DNA from: Ridgeia piscesae
Lineage: Eukaryota > Annelida > Polychaeta > Sabellida > Siboglinidae
Reading direction: 5' to 3'
Assembly (NCBI GenBank): GCA_025642075.2
Contig: JAODUO010000851.1
Location: forward strand, 41,001-105,000
Length of the DNA: 64,000 nucleotides
Part shown: positions 29,049 to 54,095 of the stretch, piece after piece
Position numbering within the stretch: position 1 is the stretch's first letter
Layout: every line of letters starts with the position of its first letter
Notes under the pieces: model-generated
Database searches by the model: none
What the model saw: the letters and a program-made list of their open reading frames with translations, nothing else
Told to the model about the DNA's origin: nothing
Made by a program: the position numbers and the translations under genes

Positions 29049-29441
29049 TCATGAACGTTTATTCCTCAGAATACAGACATTCTTCATTGTGCGGACAAGA
29101 TCGGCACCACCTTTCTGCAGCGATCGAGTAATAGACAGCATCAGTCCTGAAATATATCCTGCAAGAGCAACCATTATGGAGATGATCATCCCCTCGTCCC
29201 CTCTAAATATGTTGAATTTTGTTTTGTCGGTAGAAGCGCCATGAGGCATTGCTCCCTCATATATATAACGTCTATGACTGGGGATGTCCGGGTAATCATT
29301 ACTAATCAACCAAGTGAGTGCGCAGCTTACCAGAAGAAGAACAAAATACAATTGGACAGTTGTGAAAAATAATACCAACGAATAATTGTGTAACGCAAAT
29401 AGGTTTAACATTTGAAATACAAAATTGAGACACAATAACAA
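29049..29441 (-). CDS. Unrecognised open frame with two hydrophobic segments
   Basis: 130 codons. A hydrophobic stretch (FFTTVQLYFVLLLVSCALTW) and a second one (MIISIMVALAGYISGLMLSI) flank a polar loop with YPDIPSHRRYIYEG. I do not recognise a family and see no clear start context or splice sites. It could be a small membrane protein, an exon of a larger gene, or chance. Confidence 0.2.
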   Translation of the reverse strand: MLLCLNFVFQMLNLFALHNYSLVLFFTTVQLYFVLLLVSCALTWLISNDYPDIPSHRRYIYEGAMPHGASTDKTKFNIFRGDEGMIISIMVALAGYISGLMLSITRSLQKGGADLVRTMKNVCILRNKRS

Positions 29442-29449
29442 ACATTCGT

Positions 29450-30042
29450 CAATGTATTAATACATTCTTTATTATTTGTATTAGAAAATAAGCTTGTTAG
29501 CAACACGAATAGCATATCAGTGATAACATCACTTGTGATCCAGTGTAAAAGTGGAAGAACACTTCAGACCGTTCTTGAGACACCGACGTGTCTGTTAGAG
29601 CATGTATCTTTGGTGGTGTCGTTCTCGTGCTGAAGCCATGTTGTGACACCGGGACAAAGCGTGTAAAGGGTTAACACTATCGACGCCTCACAGTATGCGT
29701 TGGTTTGAAAATAAACGCGGAAGTTAATATAGTAGTTAATATTATGTTAAGCAATCTAAACGTTAGCGATCCATTCAGTAGTCAACAGAATGTTCGTAGG
29801 GGGTCGGTTCATCGGGCCTCGGTACTTTCATCACATGACTTTGGGTGCAGAATTCCGTCTCCCACGAGGACGGTTTTAAGAAAAGGCAGTACGGCTATAT
29901 ACCTTTCTGGTGTTCCATCTAAACATGCCTTATGTGGAATAAATGCGCATGAAGAGAGCAGCACAGTAAGTGAGATTAAAGTGTTATAAACTGCATTCTA
30001 GATGAGCGTCTTCCTTCGTGCGCGACGACGTCCACTTCGTCA
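29450..30042. other. 3' flank of the PanK-like gene
   Basis: No coding signal recognised. Contains the expected 3' UTR of the minus-strand pantothenate-kinase-like gene. Confidence 0.4.
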
Positions 30043-43260
<13,218 letters not shown>

Positions 43261-43989
43261 TGTTGTTGGAGCAGTGGCTAAAGGCAGAAACCGAGATGAC
43301 ATATATTTATTGACACCGCAAATACAACAGACATCAAACGGACATGAATATATCTTAATATTCGATATTTTGTGTATCTTATCTGGCAGTGTTACGAAGT
43401 TTGTTTTCGTAATTAGGTTGGGAATTAAACGATCTCCCCGGCCAGGTCATCCATGCCGTTGTTCGTCACTGCTACTACAGCATACGAAAAGTATTGCGCT
43501 TTTGTTTTTTACAAAATCACGTTTTATTGCAAACGGACCTTGTGAGGTACTACCTAACCGCATTCTATGGTGTGTGGACAACAAACCCTTGTCTTATAAG
43601 GATCCGGTGACGCGCCAAAACCTTCACTTGCTGCTCGCTCATATGGCAAGACTATGCGTTAAGGCCAATATGGTAGGCGCCAGTAGAGGAAAAATAATAT
43701 GGGTCATCCCCTAACTCAGAAATGGTACAACAACCGTTGCCATCTATCGTTTATATACTGAGTTAAGGAAGGTAGCGGAGCAGACCGACAATATTTGGAA
43801 TGGTAAGACGAAAAAATGCACAAATATTTACGTTCGCAACAATTCACAAAATTTCTTACGGTTTCCGTGTGTTGGGTGAATGCATATAATAAAGCATTTT
43901 TGTCATGCGCGATAATGCAACCACATCGAATAAATGTCCCCCCTGTAGCATTAACCTCTGGGTAATATGAGTCATCTGACGCTCAGGTA
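43261..43989. other. Upstream flank of the PanK-like gene
   Basis: Expected promoter and 5' UTR of the minus-strand PanK-like gene. No element is identifiable by eye. Confidence 0.35.
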
Positions 43990-44430
43990 ATATGAGCATA
44001 CGCTCATATTACGTTTGCTGATAAATATCGCAGTGAGATCAAGTCGAGTGCATTCGAGGTGATCCTGCCATTCCTAGCTAAGAAACGGAAGGTGCCTCAT
44101 GCTAAGACCCTCACAACTTGAAGCACATGAAGCCGTTACATCCAAGACAGATCTTAAGTGGGTACCAGAATCTTACCAAGCTAGAATTAAGAAACCCAAA
44201 CGCAAACAAAACCAGGGCACAAAGACTCTGAAACAGTTAGGAAACACTGCCAGTGATGACGTGAATCGCGCCGCCGAAAATCCAACATGTTCATAATGTC
44301 ATGAATGGTACTTGTTATTCATACTTAGGGAATGGATCTAGTGTATTAAGTGCGATAAATGGATGTATGTTGCATACTCTGGAGCTGGTTAAAGGGTGAG
44401 GATATTCAAATGTGATTTGTGTTAAGTTAT
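43990..44430 (+). pseudogene. pogo/Tigger-like transposase C-terminal remnant
   Basis: The plus strand reads KWVPESYQARIKKPKRKQNQ, then PTCS and, beyond two stops, WIxCIKCDKWMYVAYSGAG and IFKCDLC. A basic linker followed by a C-x2-C...W..C..C..W.H..CSG...CDLC zinc finger is the usual C-terminal end of pogo-type transposases in invertebrates. The catalytic DDE core is absent. Confidence 0.45.
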
Positions 44431-44489
44431 CTGTGGGGTAGTTCTGGATAGTGTTGTTATCAGCGTACATGTCCGAACAAAGTTAACTG

Positions 44490-44537
<48 letters not shown>

Positions 44538-44551
44538 TGTGGTGCGTGCTG

Positions 44552-44587
<36 letters not shown>

Positions 44588-44594
44588 TGTGTGC

Positions 44595-44656
<62 letters not shown>

Positions 44657-44664
44657 GTGTGTGT

Positions 44665-44695
<31 letters not shown>
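44490..44695. repeat. (GT)n / (GTGC)n microsatellite
   Basis: GT array with a central GCGTGCGTGCGT block at about 44545-44600. Confidence 0.96.
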
Positions 44696-44697
<2 letters not shown>

Positions 44698-44699
44698 TC

Positions 44700-46189
44700 A
44701 TATGTGTTGAAATATGTTTGATTTGTGCGTGCGTGTGTGCATGCATTACTCTTGCATTGGTGCGTGTGTGTCCATCTTGGGTCACAGGATCACGTATGCT
44801 CAAGTTACCAATGGGGCATGCTCATATTACCAACACTTGTTTTAATATAAGCCATTTGGGGAAACAATTATCCTCGTTCTCAGTAATAAATTAAACAACC
44901 TACGCATGCAATAATGCACACAACATTAGTCTAGCACAGTACCTTTCACGTCATAGTTTCACAGAGCACATAACTAGTCATATGGCTCATATTCCCCGAT
45001 ATAGGAGGGTTCGCTAGAATGTTCCACTTTAAAACCATATTGTGCATTATAGGGGACCTGAAACGCAGCTGTTGCATTCTATATTGTTTACATGAAACAA
45101 GCAATGTCCAAAATGCCTTATAACATTATGTCATGAAAAAAATGAAATAACAATAATGTTCATTTAAGTGCAATAGAAACAGAAATACAAAGATTGTTTT
45201 ATAAATAACATACCATATAGAACCGCTGCATGTATCTAATGTTCTGCACCTATTACTAAATAAAATGCATAATCTTGCTGTTTCGCACTGTGGTCGCATG
45301 ATATCGTTATAATTAAAGATAAACTAATTACATACTTAAACCATTGTTAATGAATTTGATATATGGGTGAACATGCCGTGGATTTGAAAGAGACTAGATC
45401 AAAGGAAGTATGCATTTGAAAAAGAAAAGTCTACAGCACCCGGTATTCCCAGGCAAACCGGGTTTGACGTTGCTTAACTTCTGTGATTGGTAGAGAATCG
45501 GTGTTTTCAACGTGATGTGGCCGTAGACAAAAGTCAGTTTGCGCGGCACGGTATTTATATTCGGTTCGTATTGTAGCCTCAATTACACAAATGCCGTGAG
45601 ATGGCAGCACTTTTGAGCTTCTCCCTGCCGCCTGAAGAAATTATGCTCTGCGTTTGTGACCGCCAGGGCGGCCTTATTCGGAGAATACGGTAGAGACCCT
45701 TATTGGCTCTCAGGCCACATATGAAATTAACAATTAAATAAACAATCCTCTACATTTTTTTAAATTATCAAAAATTACACTTATACTGAAATAAACAGAA
45801 ATAAAATGTTGTCGTTGTTTATTTTTCATCTAAATTTTTATGTTATACAGTTTATTTTTTATTTATATACCTTAATTTCGTTATCAAAGGCATACATACT
45901 ATATAATCATTGCTTATTATTACACACGTAAACTTGTGAATTAATTTAAAACAGTGATGCCGCCTAACAATTTTGAGCTGTGACATTTCAAAAGGGTCAC
46001 ATAAACAAAGCGTATCTACACCAAACTACTTTCTTGGCGAAGTTACGGAAAGGTTTTTTCAATCGGGAAATTATTTTATTCGTTTTATAAGTTATCGTAT
46101 AAGCATGCGCTGGTTTTTACATTATTGTTCCATTACATGCTCCTCTGTTCCGTCGAATCTAGAGATCAGTTTTATCTATAACTTTCGCT
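44700..46189. other. Intergenic; possible transposon end near 45594-45710
   Basis: Mostly AT-rich without a gene. The segment GCCAGGGCGGCCTTATTCGG at 45662-45681 followed by AGAATACGGTAGAG resembles DNA-transposon ends I have seen in other invertebrates (reverse strand CTACCGTATTCTCCGAATAA). No partner end was found. Confidence 0.3.
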
Positions 46190-46790
46190 TCCTACCTCTC
46201 TCCCTCGCTCATTCCCTCCATTCCTCTCACTCTCCCTCCCTGCTCCCTCATCCCTCCTTCCCTCCGTCCCTCCTTCCCTCTCTTCCGCCCTCCCACTCTC
46301 TATCCATCCCTCCCTTGCTCCCTACATCCCCCCCTCTCTCTATCTCTCTCTCTCTGTCTCCCTCCCTCCATCACACTCACTCCCTCCCTCTTGCCCCCTT
46401 CTTCTTACCTCTCCCTCCCTCCCTCTCTCCCTCTCTCCCTCTCTCCCTCTCTCCCTCTCTCCCTCTCTCCCTCTCTCCCTCTCTCCCTCTCTCCCCCCTC
46501 CCTCTCCCTCTCTCCCTCTCTCCCTCTCTCCCTCTCTCCCTCTCTCCCTCTCTCCCTCTCTCCCTCTCTCCCTCTCTCCCTCTCTCCCTCTCTCCTCTCT
46601 CCCTCTCTCCCTCTCTCCCTCTCTCCTCTCTCCCTCTCTCCCTCTCTCCTCTCTCCCTCTCTCCCTCTCTCCTCTCCCCTCTCTCCCTCTCTCCCTCTCT
46701 CCCTCTCTCCCTCTCTCCCTCTCTCTCCCTCTCTCCCTCTCTCCCCTCTCCCTCCCTCCCTCCCTCCCCCCCTCTACCACCCCTGCCACA
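46190..46790. repeat. ~600-bp pyrimidine tract (CCCTCTCT)n
   Basis: The plus strand is almost purely C and T from about 46190, settling into (CCCTCTCT)n from about 46410. It ends in CTCTACCACCCCTGCCACACAG. Long mirror polypyrimidine tracts can form triplex H-DNA. Confidence 0.95.
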
Positions 46791-46794
46791 CAGC

Positions 46795-46945
46795 ACCGCC
46801 CGGCCGGGAGCGGCTGAGGTGGTGCTATGAATACCGCGAGGTTCACGGCCCTCCGGCCGACTACAATGGCAAGATTGTGGTAAAGACTTTGACAAACATA
46901 ATAAAGGTCATCAACACGGAGGCGGAGATTAATAATCTTCGTTAA
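46795..46945 (+). CDS. Possible terminal exon of an unrecognised gene
   Basis: Immediately after the pyrimidine tract and a CACACAG acceptor, the plus strand is open for 49 codons and ends in TAA. It reads GRERLRWCYEYREVHGPP, then DYNGKIVVKTLTNIIKVIN and TEAEINNLR. Codon composition is GC-rich and unlike the flanks, and the sequence is not low-complexity, so it looks coding. I do not recognise the family and found no upstream partner exon. Confidence 0.4.
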
Positions 46946-47944
46946 ACACAGAAACCCGGCCTTAGTGACTCTTGATCGGGAACATTCACATTGTCCATCT
47001 TATGAACGTTTACCAGAACCAATGTCTGTCATATGAATGTTTATCATAGGCAGAAACATTATTATAATCAATGTTAATTATTAATTATTCTTATGCATTT
47101 CAAATTATAATGGATTGTATATTGTTTTTTTAAATGATATGTACAATTATATTATCTTAACCTTCTGTGTTTTGCTTTGAGGTATCTAGCTAATATGAAC
47201 CTGTCAGTGATTTCTTTTAATGTCATGTTCTTTCCCCTTTTTAGTTAACTAAATCTAATTTACGTTGATTGATATATTATGTTATTTCTAATTCATCACA
47301 ACAAAACAATGTTTTATGTTCTTTTCTCTCTCAATAGTTAAATGCATTAGTAATTATATAGGTCTTTTTTGAAATGGAAATTAGCAGACATTTTTTTATA
47401 TTTATAAACCAAATGTGATATTTTTATAGAGCCATGTATGTGTGTATTAATAATAATAATAACGTTTTATTACATTAAATGCAAAATTAATTATTTAAAC
47501 ACAATGCTTAACTTGTATTGCCACTTGAATATATTACTCTATGTTTGACTGAATTTTGTTTTTTCTTACTACATATGTTACTTTTTTTTACTACATATAT
47601 TTAAGCAGTGGCATGTTAAAAACTAAACTAAACATATACTGTATAATCTCTCCCACGAAAAGGTCCTCTTGCATTTCATGATGCAATTTATCTTTTTTCT
47701 TTTGTTCAGTTTGTTCTACTTATAAAGCAACAAGATGTCTATCTCATTCTGTTCTCATAGTCACTTCTGCAAGCACTTATGCAATTACTTTCAGTGCATC
47801 ACTTTATTAAAGGTCAACAAACACTACACCACTAATAAGTTTAAACATAGGGAGATACATATGTCACTATTTTATGAACACATACTTACAAATACATTTG
47901 ATATAAAAAGAACAAATAATAAATAGGAAAAATTATATAAAAGT
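46946..47944 (+). other. AT-rich flank, possibly LINE 5' UTR or ORF1 region
   Basis: Very AT-rich with only short open frames. Its position directly before the LINE ORF2 start suggests it may be that element's 5' part; I see no ORF1 domain. Confidence 0.3.
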
Positions 47945-50478
47945 ATGGCGTTAGACGAAACATTCCTTTCATATTTAGGAGGTATTAATAATAATGATTT
48001 AATTAATATCTTAAACACAAATCGTATTGACAATTATGAACCTCAACTAATACGCCGATCATCCTATTATGATTCTGACAAGTTTACCGAACTAATACAA
48101 ACAAACAAATCTTGATTTAGTGTCTTTAGCACAAACATTCAATCAATAAATTCTAAATTTAATGAATTGGAGGCTTTCATAGAAGAGCTAAGTAGTAACA
48201 ATTTTAAATTTAATGTAATTTGCTTACAGGAAACTTGGATATCAGAAAATGATGGCTTATCACAATTTTCCCTACATGGTTATGACTGTGTAGCACAAGG
48301 TAAAACATGTAGTAACAATAGAGGGCTAATCGTATATGTCGACAATAACTATAGATCTGAGGTCAAGTTAAAACTAAACATGTATGAACACTGGGAAGGC
48401 TTGATAGTACAAATAAATGGTGGTAATCTCTTCAAAAGCATAACGATCGGAAACATATACAGACCTCCACGAACATCAAATGATAACCTAAATGCTTTTG
48501 TAAATGAATTTTCTTCCATATTATCATTATTAGAACAAAACTGTAAAAATACTCTAATCATTGTAGGTGATTTTAATATATATTTGCTCAAGTTAAATGA
48601 AAATGATATATAATAGTTATTTTGACTCCATAATATCACATAGTCTTTTCCCATAGATTACCTTTCCTACTAGATTTACTAGAACAAATGGTACTTTAAT
48701 TGATAATTTCTTTTGCAAACTTAGTCAATCTATTTTGGAAAGTACTGCCGGGATTCTCATTAACAAACTCTCTGTTCATCAACCGTATTTTATGCTTATA
48801 AACACCTCATTAAAGACAGAACAGCCACCTAAATTTGTAAAAATGTATGTATTAAACGACGACTCAATGCATAAAGTTAAAAATGAAATTAAGTCGTATG
48901 ATACTTACAACAAGCTAAATAAAAACCCAAATGCAGATACAAATTTAAATTATGACATAATATTTAATGATATTGTGAAGGCAAAGGACACGCATATGCC
49001 AACTAAGCTGGTGAAATTTAATAAGTATAAACATAGAAAATCTATGTGGATTACACAAGGAATACTAAGATCAATACAATATCGAGACAAATTGTATAAA
49101 CAACTAAAATTGACACATCCAAATTCTTCTAACTATGACATTATTAACATAAACCTAAAAACATATAATACAATATTAAAACATACTATTCGTGCAGCCA
49201 AAAAAGTTTATTTTGAAAACAGATTTTATCGATTCAAAAACGATATAAAAAATACCTGGAAATTTATTTCAAAAAAGCAAACACATAAAAAACTACCATT
49301 ATTTTGTATAGACAATGATACCAAAATAACTGATAAAAAGGATATGGCAAATACATTTAATAATTATTTTACAAATATAGGACAATCCATTACAAAAGGG
49401 ATTAAATACAAAGGTAGCAAAAAATACAGTTATTATTTAAATAAAAATGTAACTTCTACATTTACTTTTGACCATATTGATGAAGAAACTGTGAGGAAAA
49501 CTATAAACAACCTTCCCAAAAAACCAGCTGTGGATTTGATGGTATCTCAACAAAATTACTCAAAGTAATTGAACCTGTAATCTTAAAATCATTAACACTG
49601 TTAATGATTTGGGGATATCAAAGAAATAGAATTACAAGCATCCAAAAAAAGGTTATGCGAATAATAACCTTAAATACATATAATTCACATATAGAATACC
49701 ACTTTTCAAAAATCTTAAACTACTGAAAATAGAAGATATGTTAAAGTTACAAGAATTAAAATTTTATTTTAAATATATTCATAAACAATTACCTTCGTAT
49801 TTACTAAACTGGCAAATTATACCAAGTATTAATATACACAATTATAATACTCGTGCAAAAGATAATATACATACTTTTAGAATTAAGCATACATTTGCAA
49901 TGACATGTCTCAGACACAGCCTCCCACATACTATAAATGAAACTCCTGATGATATTAAAAACAAAATATACACTCACAGCTTGCATGGCTTTATCATTTA
50001 TATAAAAACATGTTTGCTAAACAACTACAGTGATATATGTACTCTATCATATTGTTATATATGTCAACAAAATTAATAAATACAATATATGTTAATGTTC
50101 ATTAGCCCATCTCCACACCACATCACACTTTCTTACTTAAAGCTAACACTTCCAAATAAACATTTGAGTTAGACATATTGTATACTAAGGACCATACTAC
50201 TTTATTCCATGAAATTATTGTCTTAATAGGAGCTACCGACCCCAGTTTGTAATTGTTATATGATTGTGGGTTTTTATTTTGGTACAATAAGAATTACTAT
50301 AATTGCACACATTTGTATGTATTGTAACCCTTAACGTATAGACTTATAATAGTATGTGAACATGATATAATATGTGTGTATGTATGCTGGTATAAATGTA
50401 CTAACGAAATTGATGTACTTTCAACAAATTCAATACCTACTTGGGGTCAATAAATATTATGGTTATGGTTATGGTTTC
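47945..50478 (+). mobile_element. LINE with APE endonuclease but deleted RT core
   Basis: An ATG at 47945 opens a leader (DETFLSYLGGINNNDLINIL), then a stop at about 48113. Next is an APE-type endonuclease: FSVFSTNIQSI, CLQETW, GNIYRPPR, IVGDFNI. A connector with KSMWITQGILRSIQYRDKLY and FNNYFTNIGQSI follows, up to NNLPKKPAVD at about 49540. The reverse-transcriptase fingers and palm (including YADD) are absent. The frame jumps to the C-terminal SIQKKVMRIIT, LKFYFKYIHKQLPSYL, FAMTCLRHSLPHTINETPDD and THSLHGFIIYIK. The 3' end is a TTATGG repeat at about 50460-50478. It is a Jockey-superfamily-like element by arrangement and cannot be autonomous. Confidence 0.85.
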
Positions 50479-50622
50479 GTGGTTTATCAAAATAGTTCGT
50501 TTCCAAACTTAGGTAAATAGATTAAATAAAAGAGATTCATAATATAATAATCCATATACCCGAATGTCACACCCTGGATCCATCGGTCGATTCTTAGTTC
50601 AGTAGGATACTGCCCATTCGCC
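50479..50622. repeat. ~135-bp direct repeat, left flank of a LINE
   Basis: Shares AGTTCGTTTCCAAA, AGATTAAATAAAA, AGATTCATAATATAAT, GTCACACCCTGGA and GGATACTGCCCATTC with 52637-52773, with roughly 85-90 per cent identity by eye. Confidence 0.8.
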
Positions 50623-50639
50623 TTGCTTCCAAGTATCGT

Positions 50640-52550
50640 AAACATAAAAAACGAACGAGAAGAAATACAACATCAAATCCCTCCAAGATCCATGCACACG
50701 AGCCAAACTCCAGGAATCTCTCTCCTCTTGTCTTCTTGATTATCCTTCAGCTGAAGCAGATGTTGACCAGCAGTGGGATGCAATTAAATCCGCCATCCAC
50801 AAAGCATGTGCGAGACAATCAGCCACATCGCACATAAACACCAGAACTGGCTTAGAATTGATGAGAATGAGGTGGAGATTCAAGACCTTCTTGATTGCAA
50901 GAGAAACACGTTCTGCATTTGGCAAAATGACACTACTTCCCAGCAGAAGCAGAAAGAATACCAACGCGTCAAAGCTGAGACTCAAAAGAAGATCGGAGAT
51001 ACTAAAAACAAGTGGTGGGAAGAGAACTTATTCACGGCTTTAGTGATCAGCATGACATGCACAACTTCTTCCAAGCCACAAAGGCATCTATGAGTCGGGC
51101 TCAAATTACCACACTCCGCTCCAGTCCTAGAATGGGACACTTCTGAAGGATGACACTGCCATTCAACAACGACGGAGGGAGCATTTCGAGCTGCTCCTGA
51201 ACCGAAAAACTGTGGTGACAAAACACACCATTCTGTCCATTCCGCAGCATCCGGAAAGACCAACGCAACCAGATATGCTGCCAATCCCGGATGAGGTCCA
51301 ACGTGCTTCAATGCAAATGAAAAACCATAACACTTGCGGCCCGGACGGCATCCCTGCGGAAATCTTCAAGTTTGGTGGAGAGCAAACTATATGAACTCAA
51401 ATGCAAGATCTGATACTTCTCCACGACAAGATGACAGCAGCTGTCCTCATCAACGGGACTGAAACACAGTCTTTCAACATACGTACAGCAGGGATGCGTT
51501 ATTGCTCCGACTCTCTTCACTACCTACCCATGTGCTCTTTCTTGTCCGTGACAAGTTGAAATTGACTACCGGCTCGATGGAAGCCTTTTCAACCTGAGTG
51601 GGCTCAAGGCCAACACAAAAGTGACAAATACTGCCGTTATAAACCTTCAGTATGGCGATGACTATGCCATTCTTGCCCACACAGTAGAAGAGCTTCAGAC
51701 AAGCCTTGACCTCCTTACAGAAGCATATAAAAATCTAGGACTCTCCATCAACATAAGAAAAACCAAAATCATATAGCAACCCGCTCCAGGTAACATTGAA
51801 AAACCTCCTGATATTAAAATATCTGGAACAACCCTAGAAGTTGTTGAACATTTCCCGTACTTAGGGAGTCATCAATCACAGAAGGTGATAGTCTACAAAG
51901 CCGTTTGTATTATCATCACCCTATTCTACGGGAGAGAGGCGAGGGATACTTATCGATGTCATCTGAAGACCGTGGAGAATTTCCAGCAACGTTGTCTCAG
52001 AATATAGATAAACTTTGTATCCGATGGGAAGATCGCCGCACCAATGCCAGTGTTCTCATGGAGGCCAACACAACTAGTATCGAGGCAATTGTAATGCAGA
52101 ACCAACTGCGCTGGGCTGACCACTGTATCAGAATGTCGGAAAACTGTCTACCACGACAAGTTCTTTTTGCACAATTAACACATGGTGTGAGAACACGTGG
52201 TAGCCAGAGAAATCGATTCAAAGACACTATATTATATGAAGAAAGGCCAAATTGACATCAATGCATGGGAATGTATAGCTGCAGACCGTCCATTTTGGCG
52301 CCGTAGCATATACCAAACAACGGACAAACTTGAGACAAGCCGTCTACGTCACGAGGCGGATAAATGATCGAGGAGAAAGGCGAGGGAGAGGTGTCAACAC
52401 CTTCACGTCTCCCTTCCATCTGGCACCTCCTGCCCACACTGCAACAAGATCTGCAGATCAAGAATCGGGCTCATGAGTCATCTCAGGACACATGACCTCC
52501 CACTGGGAGACGTCATCCTCGTTTCGAGGGACTGCTGATGATGATGGTGT
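50640..52550 (+). mobile_element. LINE ORF2 remnant (RT and C-terminal zinc finger)
   Basis: Plus-strand pieces in shifting frames: KKIGDTKNKWWEENLF; TCGPDGIPAEIFKFGGEQ; YRLDGSLFNLSGLKANTK; LQYGDDYAILAHTVEELQ (catalytic YGDD at about 51650); LGLSINIRKTKII; VVEHFPYLGS; NQLRWADHCIRMSENCLPRQ; and near 52430-52490 a C-terminal CNKICRSRIGLMSHLRTH C2H2-like motif. Much of the palm between 51390 and 51540 is lost or scrambled. No endonuclease is visible. The 3' end has GAGGGACTGCTGATGATGATGG. The tail of the same family recurs at 60815-60985. Confidence 0.85.
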
Positions 52551-52636
52551 ATTGTTAAGAGTGGTTTTTGGAGGATCGCTCTGATCGATGGTTTTGCCGC
52601 AGGGCCTAGTTGGTTGTGGGTTTGATGGCTACTTAA

Positions 52637-52773
52637 GTTATCATAACAGTTCGTTTCCAAAACTAGGTAAAATAGATTAAATAAAATAGATTCATAATAT
52701 AATTCGTATACCCGAGTGTCACACCCTGGAACCATCGGCTGATTCTTACTTCAGTTGGATACTGCCCATTCAC
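52637..52773. repeat. ~135-bp direct repeat, right flank of a LINE
   Basis: Partner of 50479-50622. The two copies sit immediately outside the LINE at 50640-52550. Confidence 0.8.
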
Positions 52774-53439
52774 GCAGATACCAGTGTTCTTCTCACGTCT
52801 GATATGTTCTATATAATATCATACTTCATAATGGGCAATATCGCTATGCGACGTGTTGCGTACATGAACTCGGGAAATCGCGTCGCCTGGAGGCCAATAT
52901 TGAGGATTCCATCCGTTGTTTTAGCTAAAGATTTATCTTTAAACATTTCAGTGCAATTGTAGCGGTTATCACTGTCTGTTTGATAACAGTCGTGCCTGTT
53001 ATCACAGCCTGTGGTGGTGGCCGCTATAGCTATTCTCACAATTTGTATTATGTGTGGTGACCGTCGTAGTATAGTTATGATAGCCATTAGAGCTGACAGC
53101 GTTCTGCGATGATTTAAATTTGAGAGCATTTCGAAAACCACCTAAACACTGGCGGACTACAGTAGTAAACACAGTTCGTCACCGACGCATGCTTGGCGCA
53201 AGACGAATCGTCTGCATTCTGGGAATCACGCCTCAGTACACACTCCGCCTACGCAGGCTCCACACAGACGCCGTCGCGCTCCAATGTGTAGTCGCAGTGC
53301 TATAGGAGCGCGTTTGTGAAATCGCAAACTGGAGTCCCAACTGCAAATGCACGTATGCCGTGTGACCATTGAATTGTCGCCATCGGCCGCGGCTTTGTTG
53401 CATTCTAATTACACATTTTCATATTGTTCACGTATGCAA
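52774..53439. other. Intergenic, no gene recognised
   Basis: Short open frames only. From about 53140 it becomes GC-richer towards the tetranucleotide arrays. Confidence 0.4.
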
Positions 53440-53443
53440 GCTC

Positions 53444-53513
<70 letters not shown>

Positions 53514-53528
53514 CCTGTCTGCCTGCTG

Positions 53529-53627
<99 letters not shown>

Positions 53628-53630
53628 CCG

Positions 53631-53722
<92 letters not shown>

Positions 53723-54095
53723 CCCCCCGACCGCCGTCCGTCCGCTCCGTCCGTCCGTCCGTCCGTCCGTCCGTCCGTCCGTCCGTCCGTCGTCGTCCGT
53801 CCGTCCGTCCGTCCGTCCGTCGTCGTCCGTCCGTCCGTCCGTCCGTCCGTCCGTCCGTCCGTCCGTCCGTCCGTCCGTCCGTCCGTCCGTCCGTCCGTCC
53901 GTCCGTCCGTCCGTCCGTCCGTCCGTCCGTCCGTCCGTCCGTCCGTCCGTCCGTCCGTCCGTCCGTCCGTCCGTCCGTCCGTCCGTCCGTCCGTCCGTCC
54001 GTCCGTCCGTCCGTCCGTCCGTCCGTCCGTCCGTCCGTCCGTCCGTCCGTCCGTCCGTCCGTCCGTCCGTCCGTCCGTCCGTCCGTCCGTCCGTC
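53440..54095. repeat. Three adjoining tetranucleotide arrays
   Basis: (CTGT)n about 53443-53512; (CCTG)n about 53520-53724 with one 3-bp slip near 53628; (CCGT)n about 53745-54095 with two CGT slips. Motifs differ by one base from block to block. All frames are open, giving Cys-Leu-Pro-Ala and Pro-Ser-Val-Arg repeats that I do not regard as proteins. Confidence 0.97.

Noticed and set aside
47735..47926. 63-codon frame before the LINE as ORF1
   Set aside because: No RRM, zinc knuckle or coiled-coil; AT-rich chance frame.
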